Origin: Candidatus Microthrix parvicella Bio17-1
GTDB taxonomy: Bacteria > Actinomycetota > Acidimicrobiia > Acidimicrobiales > Microtrichaceae
Assembly: GCF_000299415.1 (NCBI RefSeq)
Contig: NZ_AMPG01000001.1
Span: 682,001 to 746,000 of the forward strand
Direction of reading: 5' to 3'
Length of the DNA: 64,000 bases
The translations under genes were made by a program, and so were the position numbers. The notes beneath the pieces were generated by a model. That model saw only the letters and a program-made list of their open reading frames with translations, was not told the DNA's origin and did no database searches. Positions 31,755 to 41,068 of this stretch are shown piece after piece (the stretch's first letter is position 1; each line of letters starts with the position of its first letter).

Positions 31755-34700
31755 TGGCCACCGACGACTGGCCACGCCTGACCGCCACTCAGGCGGTACC
31801 TCTGCTGCATCAACTGTCGGCCACCATGAGCGGCCGCCACACGCTGCGCGGCCGGTGCACCCAACTGGCCGACGTGCTGGCCACCACACAGGGGGCAGAC
31901 ACCGAGTTTCTACTGAGCGCTGCGCTGGACAGGCTGTTCCCCGACCATCCGCAGGCGGTCAACAGGTTTCGCGACTTCCGCTACGCGCTGAACGGTGAGG
32001 CCGAACGGGCGGGAGTGCCGATACGGGTACAGACCGACACCCAGCGCACCGGTGACGCCGGACGTCGGGGTTGGTGGGCCGAGGGCATGCCGGCCGGCAG
32101 CGCCGAGGTTGCCCGGGTATCGACCTTGGCCAGCCGCACGTTGGAGACCTCCCCGGTCACGTTGGACGCCGTCGACCAGGCGGACCACGAGCGGACCGCC
32201 CGGCAATTGGGCGCCACCACGCTGTGGGTGCACCTTGAGCACGGCGAGGAGGAGTCGGAAATGGCTGAAGCGATGGAGACGCTGCTCGACCAGCGAACCC
32301 AAACGAACCTCAACCTCGCCGCCGCCAACCTGGCTGTGCGCTACTCCACCTGCAACCTGGTTGCGGGCCAAACCGAGGCCCACCGGAAGAGGCGCAGAAA
32401 CCAAGCGACGATCGTGATTCCGCTGTTGACCCATGCCGAGCTGAAGCGGTTGGCCGAGGGCCCACCCTGGCCGGCAACCACGTGTACGGCGCCGGTGTGC
32501 ATTGAACCGCTAACCGACCACATCAAGAACGGGCACCTCGTCGGGAGGCTTGGATCTGCCACCAACCGACCCATGGTCTTTCGGGGAGGCAAGCCCTGGC
32601 CCAACCGCAGAGATTCGCTGCCACGTGCCGCCGATGAGTTGGCGGACGCCGTAGTGGCGCTGTTGCTGGGGGGCGTCCGCACTGCTCGTCACGGCGACGA
32701 GACCCTCGAATCTCTCAGTACCGGCGATATGACCGAACCGTGCAACCCCTCCAAGCAGCACGAACACCAGGGGAGGCTTTTAGCCCGCAGGCTGCCGACC
32801 GAGCAGATCTTCGTCCACGGTGACGCCGCCCGCTACGACCTCACCGAGGGCACGTCCAGCTCGCAGCAACTGGCCACCCAGCGCTCTGACCGCTCGGAGG
32901 CGTTCGACGCCGTCACCAACCTGCGGCAATGGGCCAACGACCCGGACGGTGCGCCATATGGGGTGATGCTTGGCGACCTGGGCACCGGCAAGACCACCAC
33001 CGCCATGGTGCTGAACAACGATTTGAACGACGCCTGGCATGACTGGACCGAGGAGCCACAGGACGAGGCGCCACCACTGTCCATCTATCTGGACCTTCGC
33101 ACAGTTGAGGCGGGACTGCGAAGCGCTCCACGCTTGAATGAGGTGATCGACAGCGTGCTACGAAATGCCTGGCAGGTGGCCGATAGTGAAAGCGTGAACG
33201 CCCGGGTGGTGCTGGACCATGTTCGCAACCAAGGGGCGCTGCTGATCTTCGATGGCCTCGACGAGGTGCTGGTGCATCTCAGCCCCGCCAAGGGCCGAGA
33301 CTTCCTACGCGAACTGTGGCGGGCGCTGCCTCCCGCCATGATCGAGGACGACGGTCAGCACACGGGCCGACTGTTGATGACGTGTCGCACCCACTATTTC
33401 CCGACGATCGACCGTGAACGCTCGTTCTTCGGCGGTGAGGACAAGGAACCCGTCAAGAACCTGTACCGCGCCATCTATCTGTTGCCGTTCAACGATGCTC
33501 AGATTCGCGACTACCTCCAGCAACACTTCACCGAGATCGAACGGGAGGTGGACACCCCCGATTCGGTTCGACAAGCCATGGAGTTGCTGTCCATGGTGCA
33601 CAACCTGATGGAGTTGGCCGAGCGGCCCTACAACCTGCGCCTCATCTCTGATCAGTTGCCGGCATTGCGGCAGGCCCGCCAGGAGAAACGTCCGGTCAGC
33701 CTCGCCACGCTGTATAACGGCTTTGTCACCCAATGGTTGGAGCGGGGCGAGAACCATCATCTGATTCGTTCAGCCGACAAGCGGCTGCTGATGGAAGACC
33801 TGGCGGCGCACCTCTGGCGTCGCGGAGGCAGGGGCATCGACCACGCTGCACTCGACAACTGGCTGTTCGAGCGTCTCGAGTCGCTACCCGAAATGCAACG
33901 CTTCTACGGGGGCGACCGGGCGGCACTTGAATTGCTCGCCGAGGACCTGCGCACGTCCACCTTCGTGGTGCGGCCCGGCGTGGATCGTTTCGAGTTTGCC
34001 CACACCTCGCTGCTGGAGTTTTTCCTGGCCCGGTACCTGATGCGAGCCCTGGTCGAAGGCCGCCACGAGGCGTGGGCCATCCCCAACCCTTCGCCCGAAA
34101 CACTCGTGTTTCTGGTCGATCTGGCGCTTGGCCTGGGCAGCGACCCCGATGCCGCCCGCGACGTGGCGGCACTCCAGGCCACACTGGACGAACTGGCACG
34201 GGTCCCCCGCCCGCTGGCATCGGAGCTGGCGTTTCGTTATTGCCTGGCGGCCAACGATCGGCAGGCCCCCGGCCGGACCCTCACCGGGTTCAACCTGACC
34301 GGTGCCTCGCTCCGACACTTACACGTCGCGGGCCCCACCACCGGAGCAATGCTGAACCTCTCGGGCTGCACGTTCGACCAGACGGATCTGCGTGACACGG
34401 TGTTCTCCCGGGTGCGGATGGACCGGGTCTCGATGCGCTCCGCCCGACTGGACCGGACCGAGTTCCTTGGTTGCTCGCTGAGCACGATCGACCTGCAGGA
34501 CGCCTCGCTCCCGGCAGCGCTCATGCGTGAGAGCCGGCTGAACGACATGGACCTCTCCTCGGCCACCACGACCCGAGGCAAGGTGGTTCGGTGTCGAATC
34601 ACCGGATGCATCTGGCCCGACGGCACCGGCGAGACCGCCGGCGACATTCTGGGCGCCGACAACATTGGTGCCACCCGCCCCCCCGCCCCCAACTGGCCCC

Positions 34701-35299
34701 AGCCCCAACGCATCAATCCTCTCGCCCGGCTCTTGCCGGGCGGCCACAACGGCTCGGTGAGCGGGGTGGCCTACAGCCCCGACGGCACCCGGATCGCCAC
34801 CGCCGGTGACGATGGGACCGCGCGGGTCTTCGACGCCGCCACCGGCGAGGAACTCACCGTGTGCACCGGCCACAACGGCTCGGTGAGCGGGGTGGCCTAC
34901 AGCCCCGACGGCACCCGGATCGCCACCGCCGGTCTCGATGGGACCGCGCGGGTCTTCGACGCCGCCACCGGCGAGGAACTCACCGTGTGCACCGGCCACA
35001 ACGGCTCGGTGAGCGGGGTGGCCTACAGCCCCGACGGCACCCGGATCGCCACCGCCGGTATCGATGGGACCGCGCGGGTCTTCGACGCCGCCACCGGCAC
35101 GCTCACCACGCCAATCGTGCCCCTACCAGTGCCTGAACGAGCTACGGTTTCGGCTCGGGGGGACTTACTGGCGGCTACACCCGGCGCCTGGCGATACCTC
35201 AGTGCCCTCGTGATGGCTCCCGACGGTCCGGTTCGATTGCCGATCGAGGCTGTGGCACCGGATGCTTTTGGGTCCCACCCGTTCGCCGACACACCCTGA
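31754..35299 (+). CDS. STAND (NACHT) ATPase with three WD40 repeats, second copy
   Basis: 1181 residues, the same domain order as the 1578-residue protein at 4225. There is an N-terminal helical region, then a TIR-like degenerate domain (LWVHLEHGEEESEMAEAMET, NLVAGQTEAHRKRRR, VFRGGKPWPNR). The NACHT module has Walker A GDLGTGKTT (407-415), Walker B LLIFDGLDEVL (about 496-506), the MTCRTHYFPTID sensor and FAHTSLLEFFLARYL. A pentapeptide-like segment follows (LNLSGCTFDQTDLRDTVFS). From residue 997 there are three identical-length WD40 repeats and one degenerate blade. The length difference from the first copy is roughly ten WD40 units. ATG at 31754 follows from the TGATG junction. The longer upstream frame through the TIR gene is rejected. 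Confidence 0.87.
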   Translation: MATDDWPRLTATQAVPLLHQLSATMSGRHTLRGRCTQLADVLATTQGADTEFLLSAALDRLFPDHPQAVNRFRDFRYALNGEAERAGVPIRVQTDTQRTGDAGRRGWWAEGMPAGSAEVARVSTLASRTLETSPVTLDAVDQADHERTARQLGATTLWVHLEHGEEESEMAEAMETLLDQRTQTNLNLAAANLAVRYSTCNLVAGQTEAHRKRRRNQATIVIPLLTHAELKRLAEGPPWPATTCTAPVCIEPLTDHIKNGHLVGRLGSATNRPMVFRGGKPWPNRRDSLPRAADELADAVVALLLGGVRTARHGDETLESLSTGDMTEPCNPSKQHEHQGRLLARRLPTEQIFVHGDAARYDLTEGTSSSQQLATQRSDRSEAFDAVTNLRQWANDPDGAPYGVMLGDLGTGKTTTAMVLNNDLNDAWHDWTEEPQDEAPPLSIYLDLRTVEAGLRSAPRLNEVIDSVLRNAWQVADSESVNARVVLDHVRNQGALLIFDGLDEVLVHLSPAKGRDFLRELWRALPPAMIEDDGQHTGRLLMTCRTHYFPTIDRERSFFGGEDKEPVKNLYRAIYLLPFNDAQIRDYLQQHFTEIEREVDTPDSVRQAMELLSMVHNLMELAERPYNLRLISDQLPALRQARQEKRPVSLATLYNGFVTQWLERGENHHLIRSADKRLLMEDLAAHLWRRGGRGIDHAALDNWLFERLESLPEMQRFYGGDRAALELLAEDLRTSTFVVRPGVDRFEFAHTSLLEFFLARYLMRALVEGRHEAWAIPNPSPETLVFLVDLALGLGSDPDAARDVAALQATLDELARVPRPLASELAFRYCLAANDRQAPGRTLTGFNLTGASLRHLHVAGPTTGAMLNLSGCTFDQTDLRDTVFSRVRMDRVSMRSARLDRTEFLGCSLSTIDLQDASLPAALMRESRLNDMDLSSATTTRGKVVRCRITGCIWPDGTGETAGDILGADNIGATRPPAPNWPQPQRINPLARLLPGGHNGSVSGVAYSPDGTRIATAGDDGTARVFDAATGEELTVCTGHNGSVSGVAYSPDGTRIATAGLDGTARVFDAATGEELTVCTGHNGSVSGVAYSPDGTRIATAGIDGTARVFDAATGTLTTPIVPLPVPERATVSARGDLLAATPGAWRYLSALVMAPDGPVRLPIEAVAPDAFGSHPFADTP
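34742..35119 (+). repeat. Three near-perfect 126-bp WD40-coding repeats
   Basis: Units start at 34742, 34868 and 34994. The first two are identical over all 126 bp except one codon: GAC at 34808, CTC at 34934. The third has ATC at 35060 and is otherwise identical until its last ~20 bp. The encoded change is Asp/Leu/Ile in ATAG-x-DGTARVFD, directly before the structural Asp of the blade. Only the first two bases of the codon change, and every change is non-synonymous. Confidence 0.95.
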
Positions 35300-35365
35300 G
35301 TGTGCGCTGCATCTGCCGAGGCGCTTGACTAACCGGGTGACTTTGCTCTCGGCTCCCGGCGTCGA

Positions 35366-37063
35366 ATGACCGCACCAGAGGCGCACGCCGAGCCGGACGG
35401 ACGCGCTCCGTGGCAGCGGGTGCCCATGCCACTGGTGGTGGTCGTTGGTGGCCTGCTGTTGACCTTGGTCGTCTGGGGGCCCTTGATACTTCGGGGCGGC
35501 GGCACCCTGCTGGACCCCGGCGACCCGGTGTTCGAGGCGTGGAACCTGGACTGGGTGCAGCACGCCGTCACTTCGGACGACAAGTTGTTTGACGCCAACA
35601 TCTTTGCCCCCACCCCCGACACGCTGGCCTACTCCGACACCCGCATCGCACCGGCGCTGGTGACCCTTCCGGTGCGCTGGTTGGGTGGCTCCCCCACCAC
35701 GGTGGTGAACGCCGCGTTGCTGATCGGCGTGGTCGCCAACTTCGCCGCCGCCTGGTGGGCCGGGTGGACGCTGCGACGCTCACATTTGGCGGGCGCGGTG
35801 ATGGGTGTGGTGTACGCGTTTGGCCCGCTGCCGTCGTTCTTCATGCTGCACGTGCACATGACCTGGCGCATGGGCCTGCCGTTGGCGGTGGTGGGGATCT
35901 GGCGCCTGCTCGACCAGGACGACGGCGAACGGCCCGACATTCTTGGGTGCCTCGCACTGGCATCGGCGGCGCTGGTGTCGATTGGAACGTCGGTGTACCA
36001 GGCCGGGTTTCTTGCCCTCACCGTGGTGGTGGTGTTGGCGGTGCGCCACCGAAACCTGTCGTGGCGACGGTTTGGCGCCGTGGTGGGCTCCCTGGCCGTG
36101 GGTGCGATTCCATGTGTACCCATCGCATTGGCGCACCTGCGGGTGCTGAACTCGGGCGAGGTGGCGAGCTACGGGCTGGCTGCCGTGGCCGCGCTGTCGG
36201 CTCAGGTGGGCCAGGTGGACAGCCGGGTGCTGGTGTGGCGGCGCTGGTTGGGACCAAAGACACCCGCCGACCGCCTGCTGTTGCCGATGTTTGCCGGGCT
36301 CGCCCCGCTGCTGGGTGCCGCCGCCGGGTGGTTCGGATGGCGGCGTACGGGCCGCACGCAACGCAGCCTGGGCCTGGCCCTGGTGCTGCTCGGCGCCGTG
36401 CTGGGCTTCGGGCTGAGCGACACGGGATGGCGACGGTTCACCCCGATGCGGCTGCTCTTCGAGTTGCCGGGGTTCGATGCCATCAGAGGGGCGGGCCGCT
36501 ACTGGACGCTGGCGTTGTTGGGGCTGGCCGTACTGTGCGCCGGTGCCGTCATGTGGCTCGACGATGCGTTGGTGCGGCGCCGCGGCGCCGGCATGGGCGC
36601 CCGCGTCGCCCTCGCCGGGGCGTTGCTGCTGATACCCATCGTCGAGGGCTGGCCTGACCTGTCCGATCTGCCCACCGCTTCGGTCACCCCACTGGACCAT
36701 CAACTCGCCGAGGGCTCGGGCACCGTGGCCTACCTGCCGCTGAACATCGCCGACGACGGCATCGACTTCATCCCCCAACACGAGATCTCCGCGGTGTTCC
36801 GATCGACCGCACACCACCGGCCGATACTCAACGGCTACTCGGGCACCTTCCCTCAGTCGTTCATCATCAGGTCGAACGCGTTGAAGGATCTGCCAAGCCC
36901 GGCCGCAATGGCCGAACTGAAGCGTCTCGGCGTCACCGATGTGGTGGTGACGCCGGCCGTTGCAGGCACGCCGTGGGCGGGGCTCCTGAACCCGGACGAT
37001 GCCGGAACCCTCGAGTTGGTCGGCATCGAACCCAACGGGGACGTCCACTACCGGGTGCCATGA
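35366..37063 (+). CDS. Polytopic membrane protein, GT-C glycosyltransferase-like
   Basis: A 565-residue protein with roughly ten hydrophobic segments and an extracytoplasmic-type C-terminal domain (VAYLPLNIADDGIDFIPQHE through VDVHYRVP-like strands). The first loop carries the acidic GDPVFEAWNLDWV and APTPDTLAYSDTRIAPALV, as in GT-C transferases where an early Asp/Glu is catalytic. The substrate would be a lipid-linked sugar donor, and the acceptor is unknown. It stands alone between the second TIR/STAND locus and a gene-poor stretch, but resembles the envelope cluster at 43-57 kb. No signal of regulation was seen. Confidence 0.65.
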   Translation: MTAPEAHAEPDGRAPWQRVPMPLVVVVGGLLLTLVVWGPLILRGGGTLLDPGDPVFEAWNLDWVQHAVTSDDKLFDANIFAPTPDTLAYSDTRIAPALVTLPVRWLGGSPTTVVNAALLIGVVANFAAAWWAGWTLRRSHLAGAVMGVVYAFGPLPSFFMLHVHMTWRMGLPLAVVGIWRLLDQDDGERPDILGCLALASAALVSIGTSVYQAGFLALTVVVVLAVRHRNLSWRRFGAVVGSLAVGAIPCVPIALAHLRVLNSGEVASYGLAAVAALSAQVGQVDSRVLVWRRWLGPKTPADRLLLPMFAGLAPLLGAAAGWFGWRRTGRTQRSLGLALVLLGAVLGFGLSDTGWRRFTPMRLLFELPGFDAIRGAGRYWTLALLGLAVLCAGAVMWLDDALVRRRGAGMGARVALAGALLLIPIVEGWPDLSDLPTASVTPLDHQLAEGSGTVAYLPLNIADDGIDFIPQHEISAVFRSTAHHRPILNGYSGTFPQSFIIRSNALKDLPSPAAMAELKRLGVTDVVVTPAVAGTPWAGLLNPDDAGTLELVGIEPNGDVHYRVP

Positions 37064-37168
37064 TCGGCCGGTTTCCCGACCGTTGGCGCCAGCGGGACTT
37101 TCCTGGCTAGTGGGCGTGGAGGGCCGGTTTTCGTTGGTGTGACAGGGGTTTTGGGTGTGGTGGGTGTA

Positions 37169-37400
37169 TTACCTAAGCCGTTTGGTTGGGGAGTATTGGT
37201 CGAGGTTGAACAGGTCGTAGAGCTGTTGCTGGTTGGGGGTCATGGTGGTGGTCATGTGGCGGGCGCATGGCCGGCCTTTGTCGCCTTGGTAGAGCAGGGT
37301 GGTTTCTTGGATCCCGGCCAGGTCCGCGAGGAGTCGGCGTAGCGACAGGTAATGGCCTGCTTGGTGGGCGGTGCGTTCGAGGAGTCTGGCTGTTACGCCA
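37169..37400 (-). pseudogene. Probable transposase C-terminal remnant
   Basis: The minus frame ends RLLADLAGIQETTLLYQGDK, then MTTTMTPNQQQLYDLFNLDQ and YSPTKRLR. It resembles the C-terminal tail of DDE transposases of the IS1634/IS4 type. The upstream part of the gene is absent, since the homology-like stretch stops near 37400. No inverted repeat was identified. The neighbouring 37064-37168 and 37401-37609 show no gene. Confidence 0.4.
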
Positions 37401-37609
37401 AGGCAGCCATTCCTTGCAGCGGTGGTCACCGTCGTCGTCCTGAGAGGCCATTGGCAAGGTTTCGTGCTCCCCTTGCTCTACCTCGGTGTCTTTGATCTCG
37501 TGATCAAACTTCTCCAGTACCGGGAACGCAGCTCAGCCAGCGGCGAGCCAGAGCGCCGCCGGCTCTGACGCTCAACCACCAGTAAGCCCGCAGCATTCCA
37601 CCCGCTGGC

Positions 37610-37876
37610 CTACCGCCCGAAACCGGTCTCTCGTTGGGGTTTGAGCTGGTGAGCCTGCTGGACCTGGTGGGTCTGATCGGATCGGCTCGGTTTGGGTTGT
37701 TTGGCCTGGGATGCTCGGGCATGTTCGAGCACGGCGGTTGCTCGTTGGGCCTCGCCTCTGGCCTGATGCAGCTCTGAAAGCGCCTGAGAGAGCCGCATCA
37801 GTTCTCCGGCGAGCATTACCCATCCGGCAGTGCCCGCCCCTCCCTTTGTGGATGCTTGTGCAGCTACGCCGGCCAT
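37610..37876 (-). CDS. Small hypothetical helical protein
   Basis: An 88-residue frame with heptad-like helices (WVMLAGELMRLSQALSELHQ, then RGEAQRATAVLEHARASQ) and a Gln/Lys-rich tail. I recognise no family. It lies in a gene-poor stretch with a transposase relic, so it may be a remnant of a longer mobile-element protein. Coding potential is suggested only by the amphipathic helix pattern. The adjacent 37877-38028 holds nothing I can identify. Confidence 0.3.
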   Translation of the reverse strand: MAGVAAQASTKGGAGTAGWVMLAGELMRLSQALSELHQARGEAQRATAVLEHARASQAKQPKPSRSDQTHQVQQAHQLKPQRETGFGR

Positions 37877-38028
37877 CCCTGTTGGTCATCAGGTGCGACC
37901 TGGGAAACCAGATCGGACACTCGAAAGGGTGGATGCTCCACCTCTGGATCCCAAGGGGCGACAGGCAACCAGCCCCAACCCGACCTCAAAACCGAACAGC
38001 CCTCAGCTCGATGGCCCGGAAAGTTCCG

Positions 38029-40155
38029 CTAGGTGCAGACGACCTGATTCAGCGAGAGAGCCGTGACCTCGCCGTCGGCGACAAACGCGCTCAACGCCCC
38101 GCCCAGGTCGTAGGAAGCACCTTCGAGCGATGGGTAGTCATTTCGTTGGCCTGCCGCGTCTGAATAGAGGTTGAGCAGTTCGGACTCTTGGGATCCAACC
38201 CGAAGTCCAGCCGCCGTTGATCCGCCCAGGTCCCCCTGGCTGTTCAGGCTGATCGAGTAGACCCGTACCCCTGACCCCTCATCGATCGAGATGATGGTCA
38301 AACCTGGCCAGGACACCATCTGGGAGTCGACCGGACCTGTGCCCATGCATTCGGTGGGAGCCTCCCCTTCCCGCTGAGGTGGGCCGAGCAGCTTGGAAAA
38401 CTCGGCTGTCGCCATGGCCGGCTCATCACCGATGGAAACCGGCCCCAGAGACTGCTCGGTCATGACCAGCCCACCCGATGTCGAGGTGTCTGGCGAGGTG
38501 TCGGCGACCGGCCCCTCCATGTTCCACGTGCCCTTGGAGTAGGTCCACCGGCTGGGCGCAGAGGCGGTGCGACAACAGTCCTGCTCGCCCGGACGAGCAA
38601 ATCGTTCGTGGAGCACCGCCGTGGTTCCGTCGAGCTCAAGAGAGTCGGTGGTCACCAGCGACTCGCCACGATCGGATGGCCAGAGCGGATCACCGATCAG
38701 CTCCAGCCCATTGGGCCCTTGACGGACGGCCAACCCGACGATCAGCAAGCTTGTTTGCCCGGCGCAACACCCTTCGAGGGTGCCACCGGTGCATTCTGCG
38801 GAGATCAATGCATCCTCGGTGCCGTCGCCGTCCAGGTCTCCGTAACCCGCCACCGAGATACCCATCACCGACGCCCATGACCCGTCGGAGTTCTCCGCTT
38901 CGCCCTTCCCGTCATTGAGCGGGATCGGCACATCGTTGGTCCATGCTTCGGGAGATCGACAGGATCCCGCCGGCAATGTTGCATTGGTCAGGTCGATCTC
39001 GGAGATCGACGCTGACTGCGCCTCCACCCAATCGGCCATCAGGCCCAGGCTGTACACGCCGATCTCGACGTTCTTGGTCAGATTGCTGTGGTAGCACGCG
39101 CTGGCCACCGTCATGGCGCCGAGGCGATTCAGACGATCGCCTCCGCGCCTCAACTGGCTGAGCTTCTCCATCACGGACGCGTTCTTGGAGAAGTCACACG
39201 TTTGAACACGGGTCGGGCCAGGATCGGCCGTTGCCGAGGCGGTCGTCACCACAACATCGCCAAGATCGACCGACTGCTCGCCGATCAGGGGCGCCTCGAA
39301 GAGCCCGATGGGCACTGGCATGGAACCCGCAACCGCTGAGACGTCGCTCGTCGACGGCCAGCGATCGAGCGCTCGAATCGCAGAGGACTTCCAGGCCAGC
39401 TTCTTCCCCGCTTCGCTCTTCAGTGACCCGAGTCCGGGCAGCAGAGCGCAGTCCCCGTCCCCCGTGGCCGTGCCCCGATCTCCGCATGCTCTGGTCATCA
39501 GCCACAGCAGCCAATTGGTGGGCAACGCGGGATTGGATGCCGCGTCGATGCCGGCGTTGGCAACCGTGGCGAGCGCGGAGCCGTCGTACGGGGTACCGAT
39601 CGTGATGATCTTTCCCAGCTTCTCGGATCGCGGTTGACCCTCGCCGTCGTCGGTGTTGGCAACCCAGCGGGTGACGAGCCCGCCCATCGAGTGAGCAACA
39701 ACCGCCACCGGGGTTCCGTGCTTCTCGTACAGACAATCGATGGTCTTGGCGAACTCCCCGCCCACATGCTCGTCGTCAACCCAGCGGAGGGAATTCTTTG
39801 TGTACGAAAAGGTGTACACCTGGGCATGCTTGATGCCCTGCGGAACGGTGCCCGTTGCTCCGTCCATCCCCACCATCTGGTCGACGAAGGATCGGGGAGG
39901 ATCCAGCTTGGTGTAGGGATTGTCCGAGCGATCAAGCTTGGCGGTCCAGGCGGCGTCACTATCGGTGATGCCATGAATGAAGACGATGGGATGGGTGGTT
40001 CCGTTGCCGTCCGGGGTTGCTTTGCGGCCCGCCTCCGCCGTTTGGTCATAGGCCCCGCAGACCCACGGATCGCTGGTGGCACCGGACTGTGTGGGAGACA
40101 CCATGCCGGACAGCACCCCCACCACCAGCAGGATCACGGCGACGGGTCTACCCAT
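38029..40155 (-). CDS. Secreted alpha/beta-hydrolase (lipase-like) with FG-GAP-like segment
   Basis: A 708-residue exported protein. Residues 1-26 form a signal peptide (MGRPVAVILLVVGVLSGMVS). The alpha/beta-hydrolase part has HPIVFIHGITD (oxyanion region, about 55-65) and the nucleophile elbow VAHSMGGLV with S156. It resembles lipases and acyltransferases acting outside the cell. A calcium-binding FG-GAP-like motif (GYGDLDGDGTEDALI) and a long beta-rich tail follow. ATG at 40155 gives the signal peptide. The longer frame upstream is antisense-like. The start overlaps the stop of the upstream lipoprotein by 8 nt, so both are co-translated and may work together at the cell surface. Confidence 0.75.
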   Translation of the reverse strand: MGRPVAVILLVVGVLSGMVSPTQSGATSDPWVCGAYDQTAEAGRKATPDGNGTTHPIVFIHGITDSDAAWTAKLDRSDNPYTKLDPPRSFVDQMVGMDGATGTVPQGIKHAQVYTFSYTKNSLRWVDDEHVGGEFAKTIDCLYEKHGTPVAVVAHSMGGLVTRWVANTDDGEGQPRSEKLGKIITIGTPYDGSALATVANAGIDAASNPALPTNWLLWLMTRACGDRGTATGDGDCALLPGLGSLKSEAGKKLAWKSSAIRALDRWPSTSDVSAVAGSMPVPIGLFEAPLIGEQSVDLGDVVVTTASATADPGPTRVQTCDFSKNASVMEKLSQLRRGGDRLNRLGAMTVASACYHSNLTKNVEIGVYSLGLMADWVEAQSASISEIDLTNATLPAGSCRSPEAWTNDVPIPLNDGKGEAENSDGSWASVMGISVAGYGDLDGDGTEDALISAECTGGTLEGCCAGQTSLLIVGLAVRQGPNGLELIGDPLWPSDRGESLVTTDSLELDGTTAVLHERFARPGEQDCCRTASAPSRWTYSKGTWNMEGPVADTSPDTSTSGGLVMTEQSLGPVSIGDEPAMATAEFSKLLGPPQREGEAPTECMGTGPVDSQMVSWPGLTIISIDEGSGVRVYSISLNSQGDLGGSTAAGLRVGSQESELLNLYSDAAGQRNDYPSLEGASYDLGGALSAFVADGEVTALSLNQVVCT

Positions 40156-40723
40156 CGGACGACTCCCGTGCGGTGACGGTGCTGGAGGGCTGCGGCACGC
40201 CGTCCAACTTGAGTGGGTCCAGGGGCATCGTGGCGTAGATCCGCCACTTCCCGTCCACCTCGTGCAGGAAGGCCCAATAGCGGCTGGGCGTCTTCCCATC
40301 GACTTCGACGGAGACGTCAATGGTGGCCTGGTCACCCTCCACGAAGACCGACACTGGGTCGGGGGTCAGTTCGGCACCCTCAGGGAGCACCGGCCCCTCA
40401 GCGGCCTCCATCGCCACCGGATCCAACGCCGGCCCGGCGCCATCCTCACCGACGACCGCCGCAACGATCCGCTCCACGTCCTCGGTCGAGACCACGGTCG
40501 AGACCACGGTCGCGGAGGTCGTCGTCGACGGCGACGTCACCTTGCTGGTGCAGCCGACCGCCATCATTGTTGTGACCGCGAGCACACCCGCTACTCGACG
40601 TCGGGTGAGCCATCGAGGCGACAGTGCGGCCAGGGTGGCGGCGTTCGAACAGCAGGAAATCTGAACCACGATCCTGGAAAACGTATCTGCTCCTCCGGTG
40701 ACGTGAAAAATCTTCATATCCAT
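40148..40723 (-). CDS. Lipoprotein with NTF2-like C-terminal part
   Basis: A 191-residue protein whose hydrophobic stretch RVAGVLAVTTMMAVGC ends in a lipobox-like Cys. A Ser/Thr-rich linker is followed by a domain with VFVEGDQATIDVSVEVDGKT and YWAFLHEVDGKWRIYATM, similar to small NTF2-like/DUF lipoproteins. The Cys lies about 60 residues from the ATG at 40723, which is long for a signal peptide. An internal start closer to RRRVAGVL is therefore likely, but no good ribosome-binding site was seen for it. The gene overlaps the hydrolase gene by 8 nt and heads the pair. Confidence 0.6.
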   Translation of the reverse strand: MDMKIFHVTGGADTFSRIVVQISCCSNAATLAALSPRWLTRRRVAGVLAVTTMMAVGCTSKVTSPSTTTSATVVSTVVSTEDVERIVAAVVGEDGAGPALDPVAMEAAEGPVLPEGAELTPDPVSVFVEGDQATIDVSVEVDGKTPSRYWAFLHEVDGKWRIYATMPLDPLKLDGVPQPSSTVTARESSDG

Positions 40724-41068
40724 AGGAACTCATCCCTTCGGCTGAATAAAGCTCAACCGCATTGTGCATGCCAGGGTCACCGACTTGAGGCCACCGGAGA
40801 CGTCGACCACCCGGTCATCGTTGCGTCCGTCGACCCCATCGGTGCCCGTACGACCCGGACACACTTCGGAAGCCGGCCAGGACCGAATCAGAGTAGGATC
40901 GGGGGCTGTCGACACGAGCGACTCCGGCCACGCAACCCAGCACAGTGAGGCCGGTTGAAGACCTCGTGAATGACGAGTTCAACGGGAGATCCGGTCAAAC
41001 CGACCGACCACCGGTCAGGTCTGGTCCGCACCACCAACCAGGCCCGGCCGACGCTACTGGAGGGTCAC
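40724..41068. other. Divergent intergenic region, no gene supported
   Basis: These 345 bp separate the minus-strand lipoprotein from the plus-strand PPK2 gene and should hold both promoters. I see no convincing -35/-10 pair. The plus frame is open from 40970 into ppk2, but GGAGGG at 41059-41064 marks the GTG at 41069 as the start. Confidence 0.5.

Noticed and set aside
37371-37568. A 65-codon plus-strand frame with a hydrophobic stretch.
   Set aside because: No start context, partner or family pattern was seen. It crosses the edge of the transposase relic.
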